Shown here piece after piece: positions 7,031 to 13,316 of a stretch of 13,890 nt of DNA; within the stretch, counting starts at the first letter, position 1, and each line of letters starts with the position of its first letter. The translations under genes were made by a program, and so were the position numbers. The notes below the pieces were generated by a model. The model ran no database searches and was not told where the DNA came from. It was given only the letters and a program-made list of their open reading frames with translations. Source of the DNA: JBEAOO01 sp041164825 (GTDB lineage: Bacteria; Pseudomonadota; Gammaproteobacteria; Burkholderiales; Burkholderiaceae_C). The stretch covers positions 1-13,890 of the forward strand of contig JBEAOO010000030.1 in assembly GCA_041164825.1 (NCBI GenBank), read 5' to 3'.

Positions 7031-8566
7031 ATGAGCGTCATCAACCAAGTTTTGCAAGACCTCGACCGCCGCCAAGGCGCCTGGAACCTCGTGCCCGAGG
7101 GCGTGATGGTGGGCGCCCAGCCGGAGATGCAGTTCGCCGCGCCGACAGGCGCCATGCACGCCGCCGCGTTTGACGCCGCCGCCATGCCGGTGTCGCGTGA
7201 CTCGCTGGCCGCACCCACGTTTGCCGAGCGGCTGAACCGCCGCTGGGCGCGCCTGCAGGCCGAACCCACGCAGCGCTTGCACCTGGCGCTGGTGGCTTCG
7301 GCGGTGGTGATCGGCTCGTCGCTGGCCGGCGCGGGCCTGATGCGCAACCGCGACACCGATGCATCGATCGGAGAGACCCGCATGGCCAGCGCTGGCACGG
7401 TGGCTGCAGCGGTGCCCACGCCCGTGCAGCATGCCCAGCCAAAGCCCGCGGAGAAGCTCGCCGCCACGCCTGCACCCGCCGCGGCCGCGACGTCGGCTGC
7501 GAACATCGCCAACGCCAAGACCGACATCAATGCTTCTGCGACTGCGGGCACGGTGACTCAGGTCGCTGCCGTGGCTCATGCAACCGCAACCGCAATCGCA
7601 ACCGCATCTGCATCCGCCGCCACCGCGCTGCCCACCTCACCAGCCAAGGTGTCTGTCCCGACACAAACCCCAGCCACCGTCGCGCCCACAGCGGGCTTGA
7701 ACACGGCCGTGGCCCAGGCCGCCGGCGCGGCAGCCCTGCCAGCGCTGAGCCCGGCCAGCGCCACCCCCTCCCTGGCCCGCAGCAAAGCCGCCAAGCCCAC
7801 CCCGTCCACCGCCCAGGCGCAAACCCAAGTGGCGGCGGTGAGCGGCGCCTTGGCCGAAGCCGCCAGCGCCAAACCCCGCACCGCCGCCTCTGCAGCCCCT
7901 GCCTTGGCCGCAGCACCGGCCGCGGTGGTGGCCACAGCGACCACAGCGCGCAATGCAGGCGACACCGGCAGCATCGACAAACGCGATCGCCAGCAAGCCC
8001 CGCGGGAGCGCGCCGATGCCGAGCACCAACGTGGCCTGGCGCTGCAGCAGCAAGGCCAATCGGCCGAGGCCAATGCCGCATTCGCCGCCGCCCTGCGCGC
8101 CGACAAAACCCATGTGCCCGCGCGTCAAGTGCTGGCGCTGGCGCTGTTTCAGCAACACCAAAACGCCGAGGCCGAGGCGCTGCTGGCCGAGGGCCTGGCG
8201 CTGCAGCCGCAGCAGGCCAGCCTGGCCATGCTGCTGTCGCGCTTCAAACTCGACCACCAAGACCTCACTGGCGCCATCGAGGTGCTGAAAAATGCGCTGC
8301 CCAGCGAGGGCGGCTCGGCCGAAGCCCGCGGCCTGCTGGCCGCCCAACTGCAACGCGCCAACCAGCATGGCGAAGCCGCCGAGCAGTTTGCGCTGGCCCT
8401 GCGCCAAAACCCCAGCCACGGCGTGTGGTGGATGGGCCTGGGCATCTCGCTCGCCGCCGATGGCCGCAATGCCGCCGCGCGCGAGGCGTTTCAGCGCGCC
8501 CGCTACGCCAGCGGCCTGAGCGCCGAACTGCAGAGCTATGTGGAGCAGCGGCTGAAGGGACTTTGA
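7031..8566 (+). CDS. mshN: MshN, membrane-anchored TPR protein
   Basis: This 511-residue protein starts with the MshN-type peptide M-S-V-I-N-Q-V-L-Q-D-L-D-R-R-Q, then has a single membrane helix (about 84-104), a long Ala/Thr/Pro-rich linker (about 105-325) and a block of tetratricopeptide-like helical repeats (about 326-511; G-L-A-L-Q-Q-Q-G-Q-S-A-E-A, A-L-F-Q-Q-H-Q-N-A-E-A-E-A-L-L, G-E-A-A-E-Q-F-A-L-A-L-R-Q-N-P). Expected topology: short cytoplasmic N-terminus, TPR region in the periplasm, acting as a scaffold for pilus or secretin assembly. The ATG at 7031 is chosen because residues from there match the family. The frame is open further upstream, but that part would overlap mshM by 113 bp and looks out of frame. 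A weak GGGAAG lies at 7016-7021. The linker contains a degenerate hexamer repeat (7580-7621). It is the last gene of the run. Confidence 0.86.
   Translation: MSVINQVLQDLDRRQGAWNLVPEGVMVGAQPEMQFAAPTGAMHAAAFDAAAMPVSRDSLAAPTFAERLNRRWARLQAEPTQRLHLALVASAVVIGSSLAGAGLMRNRDTDASIGETRMASAGTVAAAVPTPVQHAQPKPAEKLAATPAPAAAATSAANIANAKTDINASATAGTVTQVAAVAHATATAIATASASAATALPTSPAKVSVPTQTPATVAPTAGLNTAVAQAAGAAALPALSPASATPSLARSKAAKPTPSTAQAQTQVAAVSGALAEAASAKPRTAASAAPALAAAPAAVVATATTARNAGDTGSIDKRDRQQAPRERADAEHQRGLALQQQGQSAEANAAFAAALRADKTHVPARQVLALALFQQHQNAEAEALLAEGLALQPQQASLAMLLSRFKLDHQDLTGAIEVLKNALPSEGGSAEARGLLAAQLQRANQHGEAAEQFALALRQNPSHGVWWMGLGISLAADGRNAAAREAFQRARYASGLSAELQSYVEQRLKGL
7580..7621 (+). repeat. Degenerate GCAACC hexamer repeat inside mshN
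   Basis: Seven in-frame hexamers (GCAACC, GCAACC, GCAATC, GCAACC, GCATCT, GCATCC, GCCGCC) encode alternating Ala-Thr, Ala-Ile and Ala-Ser pairs at residues 184-197. Because the unit is six bases, gain or loss of units would change linker length without shifting frame. Confidence 0.6.
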
Positions 8567-8915
8567 GAGGCTGCCCCGCCCGACCGCAGGCACTGAAGCA
8601 CCAGCTCACTCAGTGAGCCTGTGCCCCGGTCGGCGTTCGGCTCTCGGCACGGAGAGCGAATCTCGTGCCGAGGCAGGTGCTCGGGGAGCGATGTGCGCAG
8701 GTAGAGGAGAAGAGCCCGCACAGCGGGCCCGGGGGACTGAGCCCGGACACAAACAGTCCTGAGGACTGTGTGCGCCCGGCGAAGGCACGGGCCTCTGGCG
8801 CGAGCACGGAGCCCATCGCCGCCCTCGCACCGATCCTCGAACAGAAAGCCGTCGAGCAGGAACCCAAAGCCAAGAGCGCTGCGGACGCCGCTGAACGCCA
8901 TGGCCGATCAACCGC
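8567..8915. other. Gene-free block with clustered stem-loops; candidate structured RNA or dispersed repeat
   Basis: I see no convincing protein gene in these 349 bp. Instead there are several hairpins: 8604-8609/8613-8618 (GCTCAC, loop TCA); 8643-8655/8661-8672 (12 bp with one bulged G, loop GCGAA); 8714-8719/8723-8728 (GCCCGC, loop ACA); 8753-8759/8763-8769 (ACAGTCC, loop TGA); and a possible AGCACC/GGTGCT pairing (8598-8603 with 8676-8681) that would enclose the first two as a branched element. The loops are very short and the arms perfect, which random GC-rich DNA would rarely give so densely. I found no match to RNase P RNA, tmRNA, 6S, SRP RNA or a common riboswitch core. Short open frames exist on both strands but lack family-like content. 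Strand is undetermined. It could be a multicopy intergenic repeat. Confidence 0.4.
8643..8672. other. Strongest stem-loop of the 8567-8915 block
   Basis: CTCGGCACG then a bulged G then AGA (8643-8655) pairs with TCTCGTGCCGAG (8661-8672) over 12 base pairs; the loop is GCGAA. There is no following T-run on either strand, so it is not a typical intrinsic terminator for mshN. Confidence 0.6.
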
Positions 8916-9593
8916 TCAATCGGTCGCGAAGCTGTAGGGGCCGCCGCGCTCCAGCGCGCGCCGGTAGGCCGGCCGCGCATGGATGCGCTGCAACCAGCCG
9001 TGCAAGCGCGGGTGGCTGGTGGCGGTGAGGCCGGCGCGCTGCGCCGAGGCCTCGATGGGGAAGCTCATCTGCACATCAGCGGCGCTGAAGTCGTCACCGG
9101 CGAACCAGTCGCTGCGCGCGAGTTCGGCCTCCATGAAGTTGAGGTGCCGGATGATGTTGGGCATCACAAAACTGCCGAGTGTTTTGGCGGCAATGGCGCG
9201 TGCAATGGGCTTGGCGAAAAACGGCATCGGTGCGGTGGCGATGCGGTCAAACACCAACTTGAACAGCAGCGGCGACATGGCCGAGCCCTCGGCAAAGTGC
9301 AGCCAGTAGTGCCAACGCAGCGCCTCAGGCGTGCCCTCGGCCGGCTGCAAACGGCCACCGCCATGGCGCGCCAGCAGCGCCTCGATGATGGCGCCCGACT
9401 CGGCCAGCACCACCTCGCCATCGCTCACCACCGGCGACTTGCCCAGCGGGTGCACCGCCAGCAAGGCGGGCGGCGCCAGCATGGTCACCGGGTCGCGCTG
9501 GTACTGGACGATGTCGTAGGGCAGGCCCAGCTCTTCAAGCAGCCAGAGCACGCGCTGCGAGCGCGAGTTGTTGAGGTGGTGAACGGTGATCAT
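8916..9593 (-). CDS. Glutathione S-transferase family protein
   Basis: This 225-residue cytosolic protein has an N-terminal thioredoxin-like domain (1-80) and an all-helical C-terminal domain (about 90-215). In the first, M-I-T-V-H-H-L-N-N-S-R-S-Q-R-V-L-W-L-L-E-E-L carries the probable Ser/Asn active-site region (residues 8-12), G-K-S-P-V-V (51-56) carries the cis-Pro, and A-E-S-G-A-I-I (64-70) is the glutathione-binding Glu-Ser pair. Members conjugate or reduce with glutathione; substrate specificity cannot be predicted. Length is normal and nothing is broken. The start at 9593 is the natural family start, though no Shine-Dalgarno is evident. It lies downstream of the copper chaperone gene on the same strand, separated by 83 bp with a large hairpin (9632-9663), so it is probably a separate transcription unit. 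Confidence 0.92.
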   Translation of the reverse strand: MITVHHLNNSRSQRVLWLLEELGLPYDIVQYQRDPVTMLAPPALLAVHPLGKSPVVSDGEVVLAESGAIIEALLARHGGGRLQPAEGTPEALRWHYWLHFAEGSAMSPLLFKLVFDRIATAPMPFFAKPIARAIAAKTLGSFVMPNIIRHLNFMEAELARSDWFAGDDFSAADVQMSFPIEASAQRAGLTATSHPRLHGWLQRIHARPAYRRALERGGPYSFATD

Positions 9594-9631
9594 GGCGGTG
9601 GGTGTGGCTGGGGCTGGGGTGGCTGATGGTA

Positions 9632-9663
9632 GGCGCTGGCGCCGGCCAGTGGTGGCCAGCGCC
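9632..9663 (-). terminator. Hairpin between the copper chaperone gene and gst
   Basis: GGCGCTGGC (9632-9640) pairs perfectly with GCCAGCGCC (9655-9663), nine base pairs with a 14-base loop, starting 13 bases past the copper chaperone stop. Position fits a transcription stop for that gene, but no T-run follows on the - strand, so it may instead be a processing or mRNA-stabilising structure. Confidence 0.4.
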
Positions 9664-9676
9664 GCATGCGCAGGGC

Positions 9677-10168
9677 TCAGTGCTTGTGCTGGGCCATGTC
9701 GTGGGCTTCAGCCGCACCCGCACCCGAAGCGGCCTTGGGCGTTTCCACCCACACCTCCACCTTCACCTCGCCCGCCTTCTGGAACTTCAACGTCACCGGG
9801 AACTTGTCGCCCGCTTTGAGTGGCGCCTTCAGGCCCATGATCATCATGTGGAAGGCGCCGGGTTTGAGCTCCACGGTGGCGCCGGGCGCGATGTCGATGC
9901 CGTTGACCTGGCGCATGCGCATCACATCACCGTCCATCGACATCGTGTGCAGCTCCAGGTGATCGCCCACGGTGCTGGTGGCGCCCAACAATCGCTCAGC
10001 GGTTTTGCCGGTGTTCTCGATCTTCAAAAAGCCACCGCCGGTGGGCTGGCCTTGAACGGTGGGGCGGGCCCAGGGGTGGCCGATCTTCAGGTCGCCGGCA
10101 GTGACACCGTGGGCCCAGGCGCTGGCAGACAGCACAGCGGCGAGCAGGGGCAGGACAAAACGCTTCAT
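9677..10168 (-). CDS. Periplasmic copper chaperone PCu(A)C
   Basis: This 163-residue exported protein has signal peptide 1-19 (M-K-R-F-V-L-P-L-L-A...A-W-A), leaving a mature protein that begins with His20. The copper(I) site is complete and spaced exactly as in the family: His74, Met85 (X10), His107 (X21), Met109 (X1). H-P-W-A-R-P at 31-36 and G-G-G-F-L-K-I-E-N are also typical. The tail is His/Met-rich (H-D-M-A-Q-H-K-H), as in many members. PCu(A)C carries copper in the periplasm, mainly to the CuA/CuB centres of cytochrome c oxidase, often with a Sco protein. The start at 10168 is set by GGAG at 10176-10179, 7 bases upstream, and by the signal peptide; the longer open frame upstream is not family-like. 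Neighbours are DUF2946 and an iron permease homologue on the same strand. Confidence 0.95.
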   Translation of the reverse strand: MKRFVLPLLAAVLSASAWAHGVTAGDLKIGHPWARPTVQGQPTGGGFLKIENTGKTAERLLGATSTVGDHLELHTMSMDGDVMRMRQVNGIDIAPGATVELKPGAFHMMIMGLKAPLKAGDKFPVTLKFQKAGEVKVEVWVETPKAASGAGAAEAHDMAQHKH

Positions 10169-10250
10169 GAGGAAACTCCAATCGGGGGAAACAGGATCGC
10201 CACCAGGCGGTGCCGGCAACGCAAGCGCGGCAACCCGCATGGGCGGGATC

Positions 10251-10268
10251 AACACAACACAGAACACA
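10251..10268 (-). promoter_or_regulatory. Three TGTGTT repeats upstream of the copper chaperone gene
   Basis: On the - strand TGTGTT occurs three times (plus-strand AACACA at 10251-10256, 10256-10261 and 10263-10268), 83-100 bp upstream of the start codon. The neighbourhood also has a 5-bp hairpin at 10234-10247. It could be a regulator site, but no known operator is recognised. Confidence 0.2.
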
Positions 10269-10405
10269 GGATTCAGGGGGAAATGCGGCCACGCCACCAC
10301 GGCATGTGTCAGCGGGGGCGGGCAGGCGCGGCCGGTACAAGCGTGGGGCGGCACCGCACGCGCCGACAACGCGTCGGCACGTGCGCCGCGCGCGGTGGAG
10401 CGCGA

Positions 10406-10831
10406 TCAGGTGTGCCGCGGGGGCCCGTGTTTGCGCGCCGCCACCCAGAGCTGGATGGCGTCGGGTGGCGCAATGGCACACAGCACATCGACCGCCAACA
10501 GCGCTTGCGCCGGCGCATGCAGCAGCACCGCGGGCAGCGTGATGGTCGTGAGTGCGGCCCACACCACCGCACCGAGCGCGCAGTGCTCAGCCGCATGGGC
10601 CAAGCCGCTGTCGTGGCCGGCGGGGGCCGCGGGCGCCGCATCAACGGCCAAGGCCACCGTGCGCACCCCATACACCGAACACACCTCGGCCACGGCCAAC
10701 CCCTGTCGCTGGGCCGACCACGCGGCCAGCAAGGGCGTGGCGGCCTTGAACACCGTCAGCGCCAGCACCAGCCACAGCAGCAGTGCCGCGTGGCGGCGCC
10801 ACGGGAGCAAGGAGGTGCGGGTGCTGAGCAT
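10406..10831 (-). CDS. DUF2946-like small membrane protein
   Basis: This 141-residue protein fits the DUF2946 layout: a basic N-terminus, membrane helix or uncleaved signal (about 15-38), V-C-S-V-Y-G with Cys51, a short His-containing loop G-H-D-S-G-L-A-H-A-A-E-H-C (His73, His79, His83, Cys84), a second hydrophobic segment (about 86-106), and a tail with G-P-P. DUF2946 proteins are of unknown function but are often encoded near copper genes, and here the periplasmic copper chaperone lies 237 bp downstream. The usual H-C-x-x-C motif appears here as H-C-A-L-G, so the second Cys is missing. The start codon at 10831 has no Shine-Dalgarno; it follows the iron permease gene by 36 bp. The family call is from motif layout and could be wrong. 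Confidence 0.7.
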   Translation of the reverse strand: MLSTRTSLLPWRRHAALLLWLVLALTVFKAATPLLAAWSAQRQGLAVAEVCSVYGVRTVALAVDAAPAAPAGHDSGLAHAAEHCALGAVVWAALTTITLPAVLLHAPAQALLAVDVLCAIAPPDAIQLWVAARKHGPPRHT

Positions 10832-10844
10832 GGCGCGAAGTGTA

Positions 10845-10858
10845 AAGGCGGCCGCCTT
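10845..10858. other. 14-bp perfect palindrome upstream of the DUF2946 gene
   Basis: AAGGCGGCCGCCTT reads the same on both strands and lies 14 bp upstream of the DUF2946 start, in the 36-bp gap after the iron permease gene. It could be an operator or part of a terminator, but in GC-rich DNA this is only suggestive. Confidence 0.3.
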
Positions 10859-10867
10859 GGCGCGTGG

Positions 10868-11275
10868 TCAAAGATCGGGGATGTCGGTGTCCCGCTCGCC
10901 CAAGTCGGTGCGGCTGCGCGCCCGTGCGGCCAGCGCCTCGTAGCGGGCGCGAAACGCGTCGAGCTCTTCCTCCTCCAGCTCCTCCAAATCGAGCAGCGCG
11001 TTGTGCGCGCCCTGGGTGGCGCGGATCAGCTCATCGAGCTTGACCTGGATGGCTTCGGTGTCGCGGTTTTGTGTGGCCTGGATCAAAAACACCATCAAGA
11101 ACGTGATGATGGTCGTGGTGGTGTTGATCACCAGTTGCCAGGTGTCGCTGAAACCAAAAATCGGCCCCGTGACCAGCCACAACACGATGGTGCCCACGGC
11201 CAGCGTGAACACGATGGGCCGGCCGCTGAAGCGCGAGGTGGCCTTGGCCATGCGGGAGTACCAAACTTGTTTCAT
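10868..11275 (-). CDS. Low-affinity iron permease family protein
   Basis: This 135-residue membrane protein resembles the bacterial low-affinity iron permease family (short relatives of yeast Fet4). It has a basic N-terminus with F-S-G-R-P, a first helix (about 22-42, I-V-F-T-L-A-V-G-T-I-V-L-W-L-V-T-G-P-I-F-G-F), the family block S-D-T-W-Q-L-V-I-N-T-T-T-T-I-I-T-F-L-M-V-F-L-I-Q with the second helix, then N-R-D-T-E-A-I-Q-V-K-L-D-E-L-I-R and a strongly acidic, probably coiled-coil tail (D-L-E-E-L-E-E-E-E-L). Iron transport by the bacterial members is mainly inferred from homology. The start at 11275 has GGAG at 11284-11287, 8 bases upstream. Same strand as DUF2946 (36-bp gap), so the two may be co-transcribed. 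Confidence 0.86.
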   Translation of the reverse strand: MKQVWYSRMAKATSRFSGRPIVFTLAVGTIVLWLVTGPIFGFSDTWQLVINTTTTIITFLMVFLIQATQNRDTEAIQVKLDELIRATQGAHNALLDLEELEEEELDAFRARYEALAARARSRTDLGERDTDIPDL

Positions 11276-11374
11276 GGGGTGTGCTCCAGGGGTGCGGGCG
11301 CCATGGTGCGGCGTGATTCGGTGGGGTGAAGGTCGGGCCGGTGTGGGTCGCTCAAGCCCAGGTGGTGAACGCGC

Positions 11375-11812
11375 TCAGCAGGCATACGACGGCCGCGGCA
11401 GCAGGCCCTCGGGCGGCAGGCAGCGCACACGCTGCGCCCGCAGCAACAGCGGCGTGCCGTTGGAGAAATCGAGCGCCAGGGTCACCTCACCCGGCGCCAC
11501 AACCGACGCGTCCAGCGGCAAGCGCAACACACGGCGCTCACCCCCCGCACGCAACTCGCCATGCGACACCCGGCCCAAGGCGCCCGCGCGCGCCGCTGGC
11601 GCAGGGAACTCGGTCAGGCCCAGCAACTCCACCTCCAGGCCGGCGCCGTAGCCCTCCAGCCACGGGCCGGCGCCCGCCGCCTCGCGCCAACGCAGCGGCG
11701 CGGCCGACAACGCAATCACAGCGCTGTCGCCATCCCACCTTACAGTGCATACCTCGGCGTCGTGCCACAGGAGTTCCAGGTCGTGAAGCGTATTGCTGCT
11801 GCTCATCGTCAT
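11375..11812 (-). CDS. Hypothetical protein, 145 aa
   Basis: I do not recognise this protein. It is 145 residues (or 143 if the second ATG at 11806 is used), has no signal peptide or membrane helix, and looks beta-rich with alternating hydrophobic positions (L-E-L-L-W-H-D-A-E-V-C-T-V-R-W-D-G-D-S-A-V-I-A-L, V-T-L-A-L-D-F). It ends in S-Y-A-C. Support for being real: codon bias with GC-rich third positions, coherent hydrophobic pattern, and a clean 101-bp divergent spacing from the next gene. No Shine-Dalgarno is clear before either ATG. It is probably cytoplasmic. No function is proposed. Confidence 0.6.
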   Translation of the reverse strand: MTMSSSNTLHDLELLWHDAEVCTVRWDGDSAVIALSAAPLRWREAAGAGPWLEGYGAGLEVELLGLTEFPAPAARAGALGRVSHGELRAGGERRVLRLPLDASVVAPGEVTLALDFSNGTPLLLRAQRVRCLPPEGLLPRPSYAC

Positions 11813-11913
11813 GCCCCGATTGTGGTCGCGCCAAGCGGCCCTGGCACCACGTTGCGCAAGCGCGCCCTGCGCGTGTCCGCGCAGTGGCGCCGCGTTGGCG
11901 GCGGCGTGGCCGC

Positions 11914-13251
11914 ATGACGGCGCGCAGCCTGCGCCGTGCGCTGCTCGTCACCGCCAGCGTGCCGCTGCTGCTGCTCGCTGCCGCAGGCGCTGCCCTGAGC
12001 CTGGCCGTGCAAGACCGGCCCACCGTGCAGCGCAGCACCCGCATGGCCCTGCCCGCGCTGGCGCACGCACGCCAGTGGCTGCAAAGCGCCGAAGGCGCGG
12101 GCCCTGGCCCGCAACACCTGCGCGCCAGCGGCCCCGAGCTCGACGCGCTGCTGCACGACATGACGCGCCGCCTGTTTCAAGGCGCCGCACAACTGCAGCT
12201 GAGCGCAGGCCGCGCCACCGTGGCCGTGAGCCTGCCCGTGCAGCGCACACCCGTGCGCGTGCTGGCGCCGCTCGGCCAGTGGCTCAATGTGGAGCTGGTG
12301 CTGGCGCAAACCGAGCGCAGCCTGCCGGTGGTGCACAGCGCCCGCATCGGCGCCCTGCCCGTGCCCGGCGCGCTGGCCGACTGGGCACTGCGCCAGGCGG
12401 TAGCGCGGTTGCAATACGGCCCCGAGCTTGATCTGGCCAGCGAGGTGGTGCAACACGTGGCACTGCAACCCGACCAGGTCGACGTGCAATGGCTGTGGCG
12501 CGACGACCTGAAGCAGCGCACCCGCGCGCTGCTGGTACCGCCCGATGACGTGCCGCGCATGCGTGCATTCCACGCCGCCCTGCAAGCCATCGTCGCCCTG
12601 CCCCCTGCCGTGGCCGACCGCGCCGCGCAACGCAAAGAGCCGGTGCCCGTGCCGCTCGCCGGCCTGCTGGCGCTGCTGTTTGAACAAGCCCAGCAGCGCA
12701 CCCAAGCGGCCGTCGTGGCCCAAGGCGCCAACCCCGAGGCCCTGGCCGCACAAGAAAACCGCGCCCTGCTGCTGACCCTGGCGCTCTACGCCGGCGAGGT
12801 CGACCTCAGCCGCCTCGTGCCCGAAGCCGCCACCTGGCCTGCCTTGCAGCCGCGCCAAGTGCTGCTGCGCGGGCGCGACGACTTCGCGCTGCACTACCTG
12901 TTTTCTGCCGTGATGGCCTCCGGCCTCGGTGGCCGCCTGGCCGACGCCGTGGGCGTCTACAAAGAGATGTCCGACGCCCGCGACGGCAGCGGCTTCAGCT
13001 TCAACGACATCGCCGCCGACCGCTCCGGCAGCCGCTTCGGCCAACTCGCCCAACACCAGCCCCGCCTGCTGCAACAACGCGCCGCCACCGCCGTGGGCGA
13101 CAGCGATTTCATGCCGCCGGTGGATGACCTGCCCCAGTTCCTCACCGCCGAAGAATTCAAAGCCCAGTACGGCGAGGTGGGTGCACCGCGCTACAACCAG
13201 ATGGTGAAGGCCATTGAGTTGCGGGTGATGGGGACGCCAGTGTTGCGCTGA
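11914..13251 (+). CDS. Exported or membrane-anchored protein of unknown function, 445 aa
   Basis: The N-terminus M-T-A-R-S-L-R-R followed by a hydrophobic stretch (about 9-31, ending in A-A-G-A-A-L-S-L-A-V) indicates an uncleaved signal anchor or signal peptide, with the rest in the periplasm. The body is largely helical, with many Gln/Ala runs. The most distinctive part is near the C-terminus: H-Y-L-F-S-A-V-M-A-S-G-L-G (residues about 328-340) and GFSFNDIAADRSG (360-372), followed by D-L-P-Q-F-L-T-A-E-E-F. I have an impression that this motif is conserved in uncharacterised proteobacterial proteins, but I cannot name a family, and no metalloprotease, hydrolase or kinase motif is visible. The ATG at 11914 is chosen because upstream sequence in the frame overlaps the divergent gene and is not protein-like. 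Shine-Dalgarno is weak. Confidence 0.75.
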   Translation: MTARSLRRALLVTASVPLLLLAAAGAALSLAVQDRPTVQRSTRMALPALAHARQWLQSAEGAGPGPQHLRASGPELDALLHDMTRRLFQGAAQLQLSAGRATVAVSLPVQRTPVRVLAPLGQWLNVELVLAQTERSLPVVHSARIGALPVPGALADWALRQAVARLQYGPELDLASEVVQHVALQPDQVDVQWLWRDDLKQRTRALLVPPDDVPRMRAFHAALQAIVALPPAVADRAAQRKEPVPVPLAGLLALLFEQAQQRTQAAVVAQGANPEALAAQENRALLLTLALYAGEVDLSRLVPEAATWPALQPRQVLLRGRDDFALHYLFSAVMASGLGGRLADAVGVYKEMSDARDGSGFSFNDIAADRSGSRFGQLAQHQPRLLQQRAATAVGDSDFMPPVDDLPQFLTAEEFKAQYGEVGAPRYNQMVKAIELRVMGTPVLR

Positions 13252-13316
13252 GGGATCGGGTGGCGTGCCCGGCCCACCTGTCGAGCGCGCCCAACCGCCG
13301 CACCAAGGCGAGCCAC

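Noticed and set aside
8567..8915. Group II intron, RNase P RNA or IscB-associated RNA in the hairpin block
   Set aside because: None of their conserved cores (intron domain V, RNase P conserved segments) could be found, and no IscB or reverse transcriptase gene is nearby.
8610..8937. Short open frames (87-121 aa on -, 90 aa on +) in the hairpin-rich block
   Set aside because: They run through perfect hairpins, have no ribosome binding site of note and no family-like pattern; base-paired structure explains the block better.
10829..10880. Possible promoter TTGACC...TACACT before the DUF2946 gene, which would give a leaderless message
   Set aside because: The spacer is 21 bp instead of about 17, and TTGACC overlaps the stop codon of the iron permease gene, so the match is probably chance.
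11326..11913. Upstream in-frame extension of the 445-aa protein
   Set aside because: It overlaps the divergent 145-aa gene and translates to Arg/Pro/Ala low complexity; the hydrophobic export signal starts right after the ATG at 11914.
13258..13279. Hairpin GGTGG...CCACC in the convergent gap between the 445-aa gene and urtE
   Set aside because: Only five base pairs with a 10-base loop and no T-run; too weak to call a terminator in this base composition.
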